A stretch of DNA of 64,000 bases from Alkalicoccus chagannorensis DSM 18086. Lineage in GTDB: Bacteria; Bacillota; Bacilli; Bacillales; Salisediminibacteriaceae. A program made the position numbers and the translations under genes. The stretch spans positions 186,001 to 250,000 of the forward strand of contig NZ_KE386944.1 in the NCBI RefSeq assembly GCF_000429725.1, given 5' to 3'. Numbering within the stretch: position 1 is the first letter of the stretch; each line of letters begins with the position of its first letter. Below are positions 27,769 to 37,622 of the stretch, in pieces. Below the pieces are notes generated by a model, which was given only the letters and a program-made list of their open reading frames with translations, ran no database searches and was not told where the DNA came from.

Positions 27769-28722
27769 ATGACTATGGGTGTTATTGATAACGTCACGCC
27801 ATTTATGACTTTTTCAAGAAAAGAATGGGCCGCGCTCCGCGAATCTTATTCGATGAAAGTAACGCAGGAGGAGATTGAGCAGCTGAAAGGACTCAACGAT
27901 GTGCTCAACATGGATGAGATTGCCGACATCTACCTCCCGCTCACGAGGCTGATCCATCTTCATACGATGGCTTCCCAGGAGCTTTACCGGAGCCGCTCGA
28001 TTTTCCTGCAGAAACAGGAAAAGAAAGTGCCCTATATTATCGGTATTGCCGGCAGTGTCGCTGTCGGCAAAAGTACGCTTGCTCGTGTGCTGCGGACCCT
28101 GCTGTCCCGGTGGGAGGAGCATCCGAACGTGGATCTCGTCACGACCGACGGCTTTCTATACAGCAACGAGGAGCTGGAAGAGCGGGGCATCATGAACAAA
28201 AAAGGCTTCCCGGAAAGCTATAACGTGCAGAAACTGCTCCGCTTCCTTGCGGATGTGAAATCCGGCAAGCCGCAGGTCGAAGCACCGCTCTATTCGCACA
28301 TCACGTACGATGTACTCGAAGAGACGCAGGTCGTGGAACAGCCGGACATTGTCATTATCGAAGGCATCAACGTGCTGCAGCCGCCGAGGCACGCCCACGA
28401 CCAGGAGGAGGAAGAGGTATCGGTTTCGGATTACTTCGATTTCTCGATCTACGTGGATGCCGATGAGGCCGATGTGTTCCGCTGGTACGTCGAGCGGTTC
28501 AAAACACTCCGTAGTACAGCGTTCCGAAACCCTGCCTCGTACTTTAATAAGTATGCGGATCTCTCGGATGAGGAGGCGGAATCGTTTGCGGAAGGGATCT
28601 GGAACCGGATCAACCATCCGAACCTCATCTACAACATCCGTCCGACGAAAAATCGGGCTGATTTAATTCTGCGCAAAGGGCCCCATCACTTGGTCAACCA
28701 GATCAAAATGCGTAAAATATAG
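27769..28722 (+). CDS. coaA: Type I pantothenate kinase
   Basis: 317 residues, the normal length. It makes 4'-phosphopantothenate, the committed step of coenzyme A synthesis. The P-loop is [41 protein letters not shown] and the C-terminal [12 protein letters not shown] region fit the bacterial CoaA family, which is usually feedback-inhibited by CoA. It shares a transcript with ridA, 15 bp downstream. AGGGATGA precedes the ATG. Confidence 0.96.
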   Translation: MTMGVIDNVTPFMTFSRKEWAALRESYSMKVTQEEIEQLKGLNDVLNMDEIADIYLPLTRLIHLHTMASQELYRSRSIFLQKQEKKVPYIIGIAGSVAVGKSTLARVLRTLLSRWEEHPNVDLVTTDGFLYSNEELEERGIMNKKGFPESYNVQKLLRFLADVKSGKPQVEAPLYSHITYDVLEETQVVEQPDIVIIEGINVLQPPRHAHDQEEEEVSVSDYFDFSIYVDADEADVFRWYVERFKTLRSTAFRNPASYFNKYADLSDEEAESFAEGIWNRINHPNLIYNIRPTKNRADLILRKGPHHLVNQIKMRKI

Positions 28723-28737
28723 CGCAGGAGGGATACT

Positions 28738-29118
28738 ATGACGAAAAAAATCATTCATACCAATCAGGCACCGGAAGCCATCGGGCCTTATTCCCAGGCA
28801 GTAGAGGTGAACGGGTTCGTCTATACGTCCGGTCAGATCGGCCTCGATCCGGCCACCGGCCATCTGGTGGAAGGCGGCGTGGAAGCCCAGGCACACCAAG
28901 TCATGAAAAATGTCCAGTCGATCCTCGAAGCAGCAGGAACGGACATGGACGGCATCGTCAAAGCACTCATCTTCTTAAAAGAAATGGATGACTTTGCACT
29001 CGTCAACGACATCTATGCTTCGTATCTGCAGGAACCGTATCCGGCACGCAGTGCCATCGAGATTTCGAAAATGCCGAAAGGGGCACTCGTCGAGGTAGAG
29101 GTTGTCGCAGCAACATAA
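28738..29118 (+). CDS. ridA: RidA family enamine/imine deaminase
   Basis: 126 residues, the full RidA length. GPYSQAVEVNGFVYTSGQIGLDP, the conserved Arg in YPARSAIEISKMPKGALVEVE and the C-terminal Glu are the active-site signature. RidA hydrolyses reactive 2-aminoacrylate-type enamines from PLP enzymes. It follows coaA with AGGAGGG as ribosome site and ends with a terminator. Confidence 0.96.
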   Translation: MTKKIIHTNQAPEAIGPYSQAVEVNGFVYTSGQIGLDPATGHLVEGGVEAQAHQVMKNVQSILEAAGTDMDGIVKALIFLKEMDDFALVNDIYASYLQEPYPARSAIEISKMPKGALVEVEVVAAT

Positions 29119-29128
29119 CGAATACATT

Positions 29129-29170
29129 GGAGAAAGCTCTATCGTTCATCGATGGAGCTTTTTCTTTTTG
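29129..29170 (+). terminator. Terminator after ridA
   Basis: AAAGCTCTATCG and CGATGGAGCTTT pair with one mismatch around TTCAT and are followed by TTCTTTTT. Confidence 0.8.
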
Positions 29171-29569
29171 GCTTAAAAGAAGTAGAAACGTTGATGAGGG
29201 TGTCCCGGGAGCGTCAATGCATCGTTGTCTTCGTTAACAATACTGAGTGTGGTGGTATCTTATGCAGCGCCGCCTCGGGCCGGCGCTGGTATGTGCTCCT
29301 TTCGAGCAGAAGGGAAGGGAGAAGGTGCCTGCGGCGTCGTGGCGAAGTTTCGGCGTGAGTCGACAGGGTTCACGGCATACCTCGACGTACCTCTCGCCTC
29401 GTATGGCGGGGTAGAAGCCGTTTGGCGCGCTTTTTCTCCGGGGCGACGGGCTTTTGGCTTGGGGCGTCGAGGTTGTAGGGACCTGTCGACATGCTTTGCC
29501 TGTCGAGTCGTCACGGTTTATCCCGGACCTGGATCAGGGGCCTTCGGGGAGAAGCAGCCGAAGACAGAA

Positions 29570-29607
29570 AAACCCCCGCGCCGGAGCTGATGCTGGCGCG
29601 GGGGACG
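29570..29607 (-). terminator. Terminator of the AGCS-YjiH transcript
   Basis: On the minus strand CCCCCGCGCC and GGCGCGGGGG form a 10-bp perfect stem followed by TTTTTCTG. Confidence 0.85.
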
Positions 29608-29638
29608 ATCACCCAATCAATGGGAAACGAACAATCGA

Positions 29639-30988
29639 TTAAAAGAGGAGATGGGCAATACCGACAATGATCGGCAGAGAAATCAGGGTACGCTGGAGGA
29701 AGATAACGAACATCGCTCCGAACGAGACCGGAATTTTCGATGCGAGCAGCACCCCGCCGACTTCTGATAGGAAAATGAGCTGCGTCACGGAGACGCTGGC
29801 GATGATGAAACGGGTCATCTCACTTTCAATGCCAGCTGCAAAAATAGCAGGCAGGAACATATCAGCAAAGCCGACGAGCAGCGTCGCCGAAGCTTCGGCT
29901 GCTTCCGGCACCGCCATGAGCTGCAGCAGCGGCACAAACGGAGCTCCGAGCCACGTGAAAAACGCTGTCTCTTCCGCGATAATGACGGCAATCGTACCGA
30001 AGGCCATCACGACGGGGGTAACCGCGAGCCACAAGTCACCGACCGTTTTCGCTCCTTGCGTGAAGAACGCCTTCACACTGCTGTTCTGCGCGGCGCGTTT
30101 CGCTGCTTCATCAAAGCCGTACCGGACCACGGCGAACGATTTCCCGCGGTATGCTTCCGGAACAGACTCATCTTTCAGTTGAGCTGTCCCATCGTAATAG
30201 ATGTCCTTTTTCCAAGACAGCGGCGGAATCCGCGGCATGATCAGCGCCGTGATAAAACCAGCGATAATAACCGTGCCGTAGAACTGCAGGAACATGTGCT
30301 CCAGCTCGACCTGCGCTATCACGACAAGGGCGAAGGTGATGGAGACAACCGAGAAGGTCGTCCCGATGACGGCCGCTTCGCGCTGCGTATAGTGGCCGTC
30401 TTCGTACTGCTTGTTCGTCAGGATAACCCCGACGGTCCCATCCCCGAGCCACGACGTCAGCGAGTCGATCGAAGAACGTCCCGGCAGGGTGAACAGCGGG
30501 CGCATCACTTTTGTCAGCAGACCGCTGAAGAACTCGAGCAGGCCGAAATTCAGCAGCAGCGGCAGGAAAAAGCCGGCAAAGAAAAAGATGGTAAACAAGG
30601 TCGGCAGCAGGTCGTCGAGCAGCAGGCCGCCGACAAACGGATCCCAGAGAAACGCAGGACCGAGTTCAAAGTAGACGAGAACGGTCAGGACAGCAGCGAC
30701 GAGACGGACGACAAACCAGAATAAAGATACATCGAACAGGCTTCTGGCAAATTCATATTGATCCAGCGCGTGCGGACGGAATCCCTTCTGAATCAATGTA
30801 CCGAGAAAGCTGATCCAGATGAGAATCACGATGATCGGCTGAATCGCCGCACCGAGTACATCCTGCATCAAATCAGAGAGAACAGCTACTGGTATGGTAA
30901 AGCCGTCTTCCACTGGAATCGGTGTCATGAAAAGCGCGACACCGATCAGGGAGAAGACGATAAAGGCAAGTGGTGAACGGTTGGACAT
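29639..30988 (-). CDS. YjiH family membrane protein (GATE/nucleoside-recognition domain)
   Basis: 449 residues with about ten membrane helices. SWLGDGTVGVILTNKQYEDGHYTQREAAVIGTTFS is the gate-domain region shared by YjiH and spore-maturation/nucleoside-transporter relatives. The substrate is unknown. The frame extends to a GTG upstream, but CGGGGGTG lies 6 bp before ATG 30988, which also gives the expected N-terminal length. It follows the AGCS symporter gene by 80 bp on the same strand, so a shared uptake function is possible. Confidence 0.85.
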   Translation of the reverse strand: MSNRSPLAFIVFSLIGVALFMTPIPVEDGFTIPVAVLSDLMQDVLGAAIQPIIVILIWISFLGTLIQKGFRPHALDQYEFARSLFDVSLFWFVVRLVAAVLTVLVYFELGPAFLWDPFVGGLLLDDLLPTLFTIFFFAGFFLPLLLNFGLLEFFSGLLTKVMRPLFTLPGRSSIDSLTSWLGDGTVGVILTNKQYEDGHYTQREAAVIGTTFSVVSITFALVVIAQVELEHMFLQFYGTVIIAGFITALIMPRIPPLSWKKDIYYDGTAQLKDESVPEAYRGKSFAVVRYGFDEAAKRAAQNSSVKAFFTQGAKTVGDLWLAVTPVVMAFGTIAVIIAEETAFFTWLGAPFVPLLQLMAVPEAAEASATLLVGFADMFLPAIFAAGIESEMTRFIIASVSVTQLIFLSEVGGVLLASKIPVSFGAMFVIFLQRTLISLPIIVGIAHLLF

Positions 30989-31068
30989 GCCTGGCACCCC
31001 CGAGAACGAATTATATTTATTCACAAGCGTTAATTTTAATCGAGAGGCAGAAGAAAATCAATAGCGCA

Positions 31069-32427
31069 TCAGCTGCGGAGGTCGCGTTCTTTTTCCTCCC
31101 GCATGACTTTGACGAAACGGTTCGTTTCGGCAACGACGACACCGGTCAGACCGAGAAGGCCGATCAGGTTCGGAATCGCCATGAGGCCGTTCATCACGTC
31201 TGCGATTCCCCATACGAGGTCGAGTTCAACAACGGCACCGACAAAGATCGCAGCGACGAAGGCAACACGGTAGAACGGAATGGCCTTCTCACTGAAAATA
31301 TAGCCGAAACATTTCTCCCCGTAATAGGACCAGCCGAGGATCGTCGAGAAAGCAAAGAAGACGATCCCGATCGAGACGATCATTCCTCCGAACCCGCTCA
31401 AGAAGAACTCAAACGTGGCGGAGGTGAGGGCAGAACCGTCTTCGCCGCCGATGTACATGTCACCCATAACGATGACGATACCGGTGATTGAACAGACGAT
31501 GATGGTATCGATAAACACCTGTGTCATGGATACGAGTGCCTGACGTCCCGGATAGTCCGTCCGGGCAGCAGCAGCTGCAATCGGGGCAGAACCGAGGCCG
31601 GCTTCGTTCGAGAAGACCCCGCGTGCTACACCCCAGCGGATCACGGCACCGACAGCACCACCGGCGACGGCCTGACCAGTAAAGGCATCAGTAAAGATGA
31701 AAGCGACTGCACCAGGAACGAGTTCCCAGTTAAGGATCATGATCAGGATCCCTGCGGCCACGTAGAACAAAGCCATGAACGGAACGATGAAGGCCGTCAC
31801 CCGGCCGATCGCCCGGATGCCGCCGATGATGACGAGTCCGGCTGCAAACGTCAGGATGAGTCCGGTGATCCAGAGCGGCACGTCGAAAGCTTCATCGAGC
31901 GCAAGGGAGACGGAGTTGGACTGCACCATGTTGCCGATACCGAACGCGGCGAATGCACCGAAAAAAGCAAACAGCACCGCCAGCCATTTCAGCCCGAGGC
32001 CTTTTTCAATATAATACATCGGGCCGCCGGAGAACTGGCCTTTGCTGTTTTTCTCACGGTATTTGACCGCGAGAATCGCCTCGGCATATTTTGTGGCCAT
32101 GCCAAAAAGCGCACTGATCCACATCCAGAATACCGCACCTGGACCCCCGAGCACGACGGCTGTTGCCACACCGGCAATGTTACCGGTACCAATGGTCGCC
32201 GCCAGCGCGGTCGTCAGTGCTTCAAAGTGACTGATGTCTCCTTCTGATTTTTTGTCCTGTCTGCTGGGGCTGAACGCCAGCTTGAGTCCGTAAAAGAGGG
32301 ACCGGAATTGAAGAAACCCTAGTCGGACGGTTAAGTATAAGCCGGTACCGAGAATCAGTACGAGCGTCGGTATCCCCCAGACGACGTCACTGATGGCACC
32401 AATGATGTTCATGAGCTGTTCCTGCAT
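31069..32427 (-). CDS. Sodium:alanine symporter family (AGCS) transporter
   Basis: 452 residues with roughly ten or eleven membrane helices. GTGLYLTVRLGFLQFRSL, TTALAATIGTGNIAGVATAV and RGVFSNEAGLGSAPIAAAAA are the AGCS signatures. The family carries alanine or glycine with Na+, and some members carry glutamine (AlsT). No glycine riboswitch is present upstream. A promoter with TATAAT lies at 32476-32481. Sodium coupling fits a salt-adapted host. Confidence 0.93.
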   Translation of the reverse strand: MQEQLMNIIGAISDVVWGIPTLVLILGTGLYLTVRLGFLQFRSLFYGLKLAFSPSRQDKKSEGDISHFEALTTALAATIGTGNIAGVATAVVLGGPGAVFWMWISALFGMATKYAEAILAVKYREKNSKGQFSGGPMYYIEKGLGLKWLAVLFAFFGAFAAFGIGNMVQSNSVSLALDEAFDVPLWITGLILTFAAGLVIIGGIRAIGRVTAFIVPFMALFYVAAGILIMILNWELVPGAVAFIFTDAFTGQAVAGGAVGAVIRWGVARGVFSNEAGLGSAPIAAAAARTDYPGRQALVSMTQVFIDTIIVCSITGIVIVMGDMYIGGEDGSALTSATFEFFLSGFGGMIVSIGIVFFAFSTILGWSYYGEKCFGYIFSEKAIPFYRVAFVAAIFVGAVVELDLVWGIADVMNGLMAIPNLIGLLGLTGVVVAETNRFVKVMREEKERDLRS

Positions 32428-32475
32428 GTTTGTTCCCCCTCTTTCTTTCTATATTTTGTATGTGCCTACTCTTTC

Positions 32476-32481
32476 ATTATA
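32476..32481 (-). promoter_or_regulatory. -10 element of the AGCS transporter gene
   Basis: A perfect TATAAT on the minus strand, about 50 bp before the start codon in a very AT-rich stretch. The -35 is not clear. Confidence 0.4.
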
Positions 32482-32585
32482 TTCAGAAAACAAAAAATAG
32501 AAAGAAAAAATTTCAAATTTTCGTCACAAATTTCAACGACCCCCAAAGAAAAAAGGCTGATGACGGGGATGAGAGGATACAGATA

Positions 32586-32770
32586 TTTCTTTATAAATGG
32601 CTATGTTATCGTGCGTTGTTGATTTCATCCGCTTTCGGCGGACGCTTGCTCAGGGGCTTGTCCTCCACAATCTTTCGCGAAGCGAAGGAGGATGTGCGGA
32701 CGGCGCGTATCCCTTGAGCGTCGCCGCCTATCGCTGCTTTCATCAAATAACAACATCAAGCTTGAACAGA
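32586..32770 (+). repeat. Interspersed repeat family B, full copy 1
   Basis: About 185 bp. It starts with ATGGCTATGTTATCG and GTTGTTGATTTCATCC, and ends with GCTTTCATCAAATAACAAC and AAGCTTGAACAGAG. GGCGGACGCTTGCTCAGGGG pairs with CCCTTGAGCGTCGCCGCC, enclosing an inner CTTCGCGAAGCGAAG hairpin. Other copies are at 42843 (reverse) and 54050 (with a deletion). Confidence 0.85.
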
Positions 32771-32836
32771 GACACTCACGCAACCTCACTGCACCATGAT
32801 AGATGAACACTCCTATGTTCTATTTTCAAGGCAGCT

Positions 32837-33197
32837 TTAAATAAAGCTCTGTTCTTGTTTATTGTTGATAATGACAGAAAACGCCGCTGCAACTCGGCAG
32901 GCTTGCCGTGGAGGAAATCTCCAGCTTCCTCGGTCTCACGCCCTGCGGGATCTTCCGATCTCCTTCTTCCACAGGCGTCCGCCGGTCTTCGCTGCGTCTT
33001 TTTGAAAGAAAAGAAACTTCTATTAAACGAAGCAGGCCCAGGCTCTTTTTCGAGACGCCTGCGGATAAAGAAAGCGTGACGATCATCCCGGACGAAAGGA
33101 AGGGACAGCGGAAGGATTTCTCCGCGGCAAGCGAAGAAAAAGGAGCCGCAGGCGTCCTTTTTATATCAACACCAGCCTTTAATTGAGCTTTATAAAT
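32837..33197 (+). repeat. Interspersed repeat family C, full copy with inverted ends
   Basis: About 360 bp. The left end AAATAAAGCTCTGTT...GTTGATAA is mirrored at the right end (TATCAACACC...GAGCTTTATAAAT). The first 165 bp are nearly identical to 46104-46282, including CGGCAGGCTTGCCGTGGAGG and CTGCGGGATCTTCCGATC. Confidence 0.8.
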
Positions 33198-33360
33198 AAG
33201 CGGGGGATGAGGGAGGCAATGTCTACCTGCGGGGCGAAAATGAGGATGAACGGCCGCCGCCTTTCCCCCTTTCGAGCAGCAGTGGAACGGTGCTCGATGG
33301 CCAGAGGGAGCGGTCGTGGCTCCATGACAGAAGGAAAGCGTCCTGGATGCAAGGAGAAAG

Positions 33361-33412
33361 CAGCTCAAAGGAGTCATTATCTGGCTCAAAGAGAGATGCG
33401 AGACTCAAAAGA
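33361..33412 (+). repeat. Family D phrase repeats
   Basis: CAGCTCAAAGGAG, CTGGCTCAAAGAG and GACTCAAAAGAAG occur about 20-25 bp apart, related to the GTGGCTCAAAA phrases at 20553 and 60735. Confidence 0.4.
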
Positions 33413-33510
33413 AGCGGCAGACAAGCCACTTTTTCTTCGCTTCGTAAGAAAGCATAAAATGTCCTGCCGGGTGGAAGGCGGATTCCTGCGCCGCTTGGAT
33501 GCTTGATTAC

Positions 33511-33552
33511 TAAAAAAGGCTGCCCCCATCGGATGGAGGCAGCCTTTTCGCT
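33511..33552 (-). terminator. Terminator of the M29 aminopeptidase gene
   Basis: On the minus strand AAAGGCTGCC and GGCAGCC (with flanking A-T pairs) form a hairpin followed by TTTTTTAG. Confidence 0.8.
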
Positions 33553-33676
33553 GCAGGACTCTATCTTATGACTGCAGTATTTGCCTCCTCTGCTCGAGAC
33601 CGGTCTGCAGAAGCTCTGCCGTCGTCCACTCCGCCGACAGGCTGCCGTACGAATAGAGCCGGTGAGGCGGCGGGCG

Positions 33677-34906
33677 TTAGGCCCACTCCCCGTTTCGGAA
33701 GACCGGCTCGGACGTGCCGTCTTCGTAAACGCCGTCGATGTCCATGTTTTCAGAACCTATCATGAAATCCACGTGCGTGATGCTGATGTTCAGCCCGGCT
33801 TCCTTCAGTTCTTCGCTTGTCATGTCCGCGCCGCCTTTTACACACGTAGCATAGGCAGAGCCGAGGGCGATATGGTTGGAAGCGTTCTCGTCGTAGAGCG
33901 TGTTGTAAAACAGAGTGCCGCTCTGGGAAATAGGCGAGCTGTGCGGGACGAGTGCCACTTCTCCAAGACGACGGGCACCGTTATCGGTATCAAGCAGGTT
34001 TTTCAGCGTTTCTTCTCCCTGCCCTGCGGAGAAATCAACGACGCTGCCGTTTTCAAACGTCAGCTGGAAGTCGTCAATGATGTTGCCGCCGTAGTTGAGC
34101 GGCTTCGTGTTGGTGACGGTACCGTGGACACCGTCTGCCTGTGGAGCAGTAAAGACTTCCTCGGTCGGCATGTTGGCGACGAAGTGCACGCCGTCTTTGC
34201 TCGGTCCGCCTCCGCCCATCCAGACATGCTGGTCCGGCAGTTCAATCGTCAAATCTGTTCCCGGAGCCCGGTAGTGCAGCTTCTTGTAGCCTTTGTCTGT
34301 CAGCTCACGGGCTTTGGACTGCAGCAGCTCGTCGTGCTCTTTCCACGCCTGCACCGGATCTGCTTCGTTGATGCGGACGGCTTCAAAAATGGCCTCCCAC
34401 AGCTTCTCCACTTGTTTCTCAGCAGGCTCATCCGGGAACACTTTCGCTGCCCAGGCATCGGATGGCGCAGAGATGACAAGCCAGCTGACTTTGTCCGACT
34501 GAATGTAGCTGCGGAACGTGTTCATCGCCTGACCGGATGCTTTGTTCGCTTCGGAGATCTTCTCTCCATCCACGCCTTGGAGCAGGTCCGGGTCGGTCGA
34601 CTTGATCGTCATAAACGCAGCGCCTTCCTCGGCCAGCTGTTCAAATCCGCGCGCTTTCCACTCGGGAAACTTCTTGAACGTCTCCAGCGGTGCTTCATCG
34701 TATTTCATCCGTGCGAGCACATCATCGTTCCATTCCACATGGACATTGTGTGCGCCGGCTTCGTATGCTTTCCGGGCTGTGCGGCGGACGAAGTCAACGG
34801 CGTCGATCGGTGCATTGAGGACGAGCGTCTGTCCTTCTTGGATGTTGACGCCGACTTTCACCGCCAGTTCTGCATATTGGTCGAGTTTTTCTTCAAATCC
34901 CTTCAT
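33677..34906 (-). CDS. M29 family metallo-aminopeptidase
   Basis: 409 residues, the normal length of AmpS/PepS/AmpT enzymes, which trim N-terminal residues from peptides in the cytoplasm using a two-metal site. Family features are the N-terminal YAELAVKVGVNIQEGQTLVLNAPIDA, the central LTIELPDQHVWMGGGGPSKDGVHFVANMPTEEVFT, and the C-terminal NASNHIALGSAYATCV and HVDFMIGSENMDIDGV with metal-binding Glu and His residues. AAAGGAG precedes the ATG. It is monocistronic, with a terminator 125 bp downstream. Confidence 0.95.
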   Translation of the reverse strand: MKGFEEKLDQYAELAVKVGVNIQEGQTLVLNAPIDAVDFVRRTARKAYEAGAHNVHVEWNDDVLARMKYDEAPLETFKKFPEWKARGFEQLAEEGAAFMTIKSTDPDLLQGVDGEKISEANKASGQAMNTFRSYIQSDKVSWLVISAPSDAWAAKVFPDEPAEKQVEKLWEAIFEAVRINEADPVQAWKEHDELLQSKARELTDKGYKKLHYRAPGTDLTIELPDQHVWMGGGGPSKDGVHFVANMPTEEVFTAPQADGVHGTVTNTKPLNYGGNIIDDFQLTFENGSVVDFSAGQGEETLKNLLDTDNGARRLGEVALVPHSSPISQSGTLFYNTLYDENASNHIALGSAYATCVKGGADMTSEELKEAGLNISITHVDFMIGSENMDIDGVYEDGTSEPVFRNGEWA

Positions 34907-35091
34907 CGTATAAGCAGCTCCTTTTGTTATCAGTCTCGGTTTCCATCTTTCATTTTAACAGGTTTGAGCCCCTCTTGGTAATTCGGAAAACGAAGATTAA
35001 AAGAGAGCAGAAGAGGGAAAAGGATATAGGATATGCAGCGGTTTGGGAAAGCCCTGCTTTTGTCAAAAAACATGTAATTCTGCCGGCACAT

Positions 35092-35121
35092 TTGGCTCTG
35101 TGCCAGCTGTATCCGTATAAT
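35092..35121 (+). promoter_or_regulatory. Sigma-A promoter of the LtaS-like gene
   Basis: TTGGCT, an 18-bp spacer and a perfect TATAAT (35116-35121) lie about 55 bp before the start codon. Confidence 0.55.
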
Positions 35122-35176
35122 GGCTGTAAAAGCCTGAAAAGGACCGATGGAAGATGACGAAGGAAGGGGGCAGTCT

Positions 35177-37036
35177 ATGAAGGAGCTGGTAAGCAAACAC
35201 CGATTTATGATTCTTTGTCTTCTCCTGCTCTGGGTGAAGACCGTCACCGTGTCCTTCCTCACCTTTGATCTCCTCTTCCAGAACTGGTTCGAAGTGTTGT
35301 TATTCAGCATCAACCCGCTTGCCTTTCTGCTGATCGTGTTCAGCGTCGGGCTGCTGCTGCGCCCCTCCTGGCAGCGTCCGTACTTCTTTGCGGTCAGTGC
35401 CGTGCTTGCCGGGGTGCTCTATGCCAACACGGTCTACTACCGGGAGTTTGCGGATATGATTACGCTGCCAATGCTGGTTATGAGCGGCAACATGGGCGAT
35501 CTGAGCACCAGTATTGTTGAACTCGTCCACTGGTGGGACATTATTTTCTTCGCGGACCTGATTGTCATCGGCTGGATGATGGTGAAAAAGCCTGCGTTTC
35601 TTACAGTAGAGCAGATTCGTTTTCCAAGGTATAAATGGAGTTATGCAGCTGTCGCCGGGTTCACGGTGCTGGTGATTCTTCTCGGTCAGGTGGAAACGAC
35701 AGAAGAAGAGACGCCGAACCCACCGTTCGACCGCTCGCACTTGATTAAGAGTCTTGGTATTTATCATTTTTATTTTTATGATGCCTATCTCCAACTGACG
35801 ACAGGCGCACAGCCGGTCACAGCGGAAAGGGAAGATCTCGACGACACCGAAGCGCACCTGGAAGAATATTCGGTGACGCCGTCGGAGGACATGCACGGAG
35901 CAGCAGAGGATAAAAACATCGTCGTTATTTCCCTCGAGTCTGTCGAATCGTTTGCCCTCGAACAGACGGTGGACGGGGAACCGGTCACGCCGTTTTTAAA
36001 TGAATTGATCGAAGAGAGCTTCTACTTTGATGAATTTTACGACCAGGCCGGGCAGGGGAAAACGTCCGACACCGAGTTCATGATGAACAACTCGCTGTAT
36101 CCGGTCGGCCGGGGGGCCGTTTTTCATACCCACCCGGACAACGATCTGACACCGCTCCCGCGCGCGCTGAGCGACATGGGGTACTACAATGCCGCTTTCC
36201 ATGCGAACGACGACACGTTTTACAATCGGGATAACGTCTACCCGCATTTAGGATACGATTACTATTATGACGTTGATTACTACGACGTCACGGACGACAA
36301 CAGCGTCGGCTGGGGGCTGAAAGACATTCCGTTTTTCGAGCAGTCGATGCCCTACGTGGAAGAGCTCGACGAACCCTTCTATGCCACCTTTTTGACACTG
36401 ACGAACCATTTTCCGTATGAACTGGATTATCCGGAAGATTACTTCATTCCGGCGGCGGATACAGAAAGTGATATCGTCAACCGGTACTTCCCGGCTGTCC
36501 GCTATACGGACGAAGCGGTCAGGCACTTGTTCCAGCAGTTTGAAGAAGCCGGACTATATGAAGATACGATATTCCTGCTTTATGGGGACCATTATGGCAT
36601 CGCGGAAAGCCACTACGATGAGCTGGCTTCGTTTCTTGGAGAGCCGATCGGTCCTTATGAAACCGTCAAGCTGGACCGGGTTCCTTTCATCGTGCATATT
36701 CCCGGTATGGAAGACGAGGCGGAGACGATCAGCACGGTCGGCGGCCATATTGATATGATGCCGACGCTCGAGAACCTGATCGGCGGTACGCCGGAGGATC
36801 ATGTCATGTTCGGACGGGATTTGTTCTCAGAAGAGCGGGATGACTTTGCTGTTTTGCGGAACGGCAATGTCGTAACGGATGAGATCGTCTACAATGGAGA
36901 GCTCTGTTTCGATGCCGAGACCGGCGAGGAGCTTGAAATGTCCGCCTGTCTTGACGATGCGGAGCGGGGGGAGATGGAGCTGGAATATTCCGACGAAATC
37001 ATTTACGGGGATCTGCTTCGGTTTCTCCACGACTGA
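35177..37036 (+). CDS. LTA synthase family protein (sulfatase-fold membrane enzyme)
   Basis: 619 residues. Five membrane helices occupy the first 170 residues, then an extracellular sulfatase-fold domain. The catalytic Thr is Thr296 in GQGKTSDTEF; SLESVESF and LLYGDHYG supply metal ligands. Such enzymes move glycerol-phosphate from phosphatidylglycerol to lipoteichoic acid, or prime it. The outer domain is unusually acidic and tyrosine-rich (a DYYYDVDYYDVTDD stretch), which fits a high-salt or high-pH surface. I start at MKELVSKH with AAGGGGG upstream; an in-frame ATG 30 bp earlier is possible. It cannot be told from LtaS paralogues by sequence alone. Confidence 0.9.
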   Translation: MKELVSKHRFMILCLLLLWVKTVTVSFLTFDLLFQNWFEVLLFSINPLAFLLIVFSVGLLLRPSWQRPYFFAVSAVLAGVLYANTVYYREFADMITLPMLVMSGNMGDLSTSIVELVHWWDIIFFADLIVIGWMMVKKPAFLTVEQIRFPRYKWSYAAVAGFTVLVILLGQVETTEEETPNPPFDRSHLIKSLGIYHFYFYDAYLQLTTGAQPVTAEREDLDDTEAHLEEYSVTPSEDMHGAAEDKNIVVISLESVESFALEQTVDGEPVTPFLNELIEESFYFDEFYDQAGQGKTSDTEFMMNNSLYPVGRGAVFHTHPDNDLTPLPRALSDMGYYNAAFHANDDTFYNRDNVYPHLGYDYYYDVDYYDVTDDNSVGWGLKDIPFFEQSMPYVEELDEPFYATFLTLTNHFPYELDYPEDYFIPAADTESDIVNRYFPAVRYTDEAVRHLFQQFEEAGLYEDTIFLLYGDHYGIAESHYDELASFLGEPIGPYETVKLDRVPFIVHIPGMEDEAETISTVGGHIDMMPTLENLIGGTPEDHVMFGRDLFSEERDDFAVLRNGNVVTDEIVYNGELCFDAETGEELEMSACLDDAERGEMELEYSDEIIYGDLLRFLHD

Positions 37037-37124
37037 GGCAGCCGGCCATGTTTGACGATGGTTTAAAAAGGGAATACGTTATCAATCTCTTCGCACGCAG
37101 GCATAATGAAAGGAGGTGGAGAGA

Positions 37125-37622
37125 TTGCGATACGGAAATCCCTTTCTCGGCCGGTACCTCCGCTATGTGACAGCGTGGCTGGCGCTCGGAATCTTTGTTC
37201 CGATTTTCACTGCTTCGCTCTGGATATCGCTGCTGAGCGTGCTGGCAGCGGCGGTGATCACGGTCGGTATCGATGCTGCAGGATGGCTCTGGTCTAAAAA
37301 GAAAGCGGAGGCTTTCACAGGAGAGCCCCTCCGCTGGTCGGCCGCTGCAGTCAAAACGAGTTCTGACTGGCGGGGCTATTTGATGGCGACGGACCAGTAT
37401 TTCATCTTTGTTCCGTGTTTTCATAAAATCACCTCCGCCGCATCGTGGAAAGACATGGTCTCCTACGAGATGGAAGGCGCGCATCTTCATATGTATGTGA
37501 AGCAGCAGCAGACCGTGCGCTCCCTGCAGTTCGTCGTCTCGTCGCCTGAAAAAACAGCGCTTCAGTTAAAAGAAAGCCCGATTGAAGGGCCTGCCGGCTC
37601 CATCGAAGCCGGGCAGCAGTAA
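37125..37622 (+). CDS. Small membrane protein with two helices and a PH-like tail
   Basis: 165 residues, not firmly recognised. Two hydrophobic segments (about 14-32 and 36-54) are followed by a soluble part with YLMATDQYFIFVP and MVSYEMEGAHLHMYV, reminiscent of the YcxB-like/PH-fold tails of small bacillar membrane proteins. A TTG start is chosen because AAAGGAGGTG lies 7 bp before it. It follows the LtaS-like gene by 88 bp in the same direction and ends at a terminator. The function is unknown. Confidence 0.7.
   Translation: MRYGNPFLGRYLRYVTAWLALGIFVPIFTASLWISLLSVLAAAVITVGIDAAGWLWSKKKAEAFTGEPLRWSAAAVKTSSDWRGYLMATDQYFIFVPCFHKITSAASWKDMVSYEMEGAHLHMYVKQQQTVRSLQFVVSSPEKTALQLKESPIEGPAGSIEAGQQ

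Larger units (their letters stand above)
29119..29638. other. Intergenic region, two terminators, no gene seen
   Basis: About 520 bp between ridA and the convergent YjiH-type gene. Between the two terminators there is only GC-rich sequence with scattered GTCGACAGG-like words, also seen near 54380. No gene or clear element is visible. Confidence 0.5.
32428..33676. other. Long intergenic region filled with repeats
   Basis: 1.25 kb without a credible gene. It holds a full family B repeat (32586-32770), a full family C repeat with inverted ends (32837-33197), family D phrases (33361-33412) and the minus-strand terminator of the aminopeptidase gene (33511-33552). Open frames such as the one at 33183-33506 have no recognisable features. 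Confidence 0.65.
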
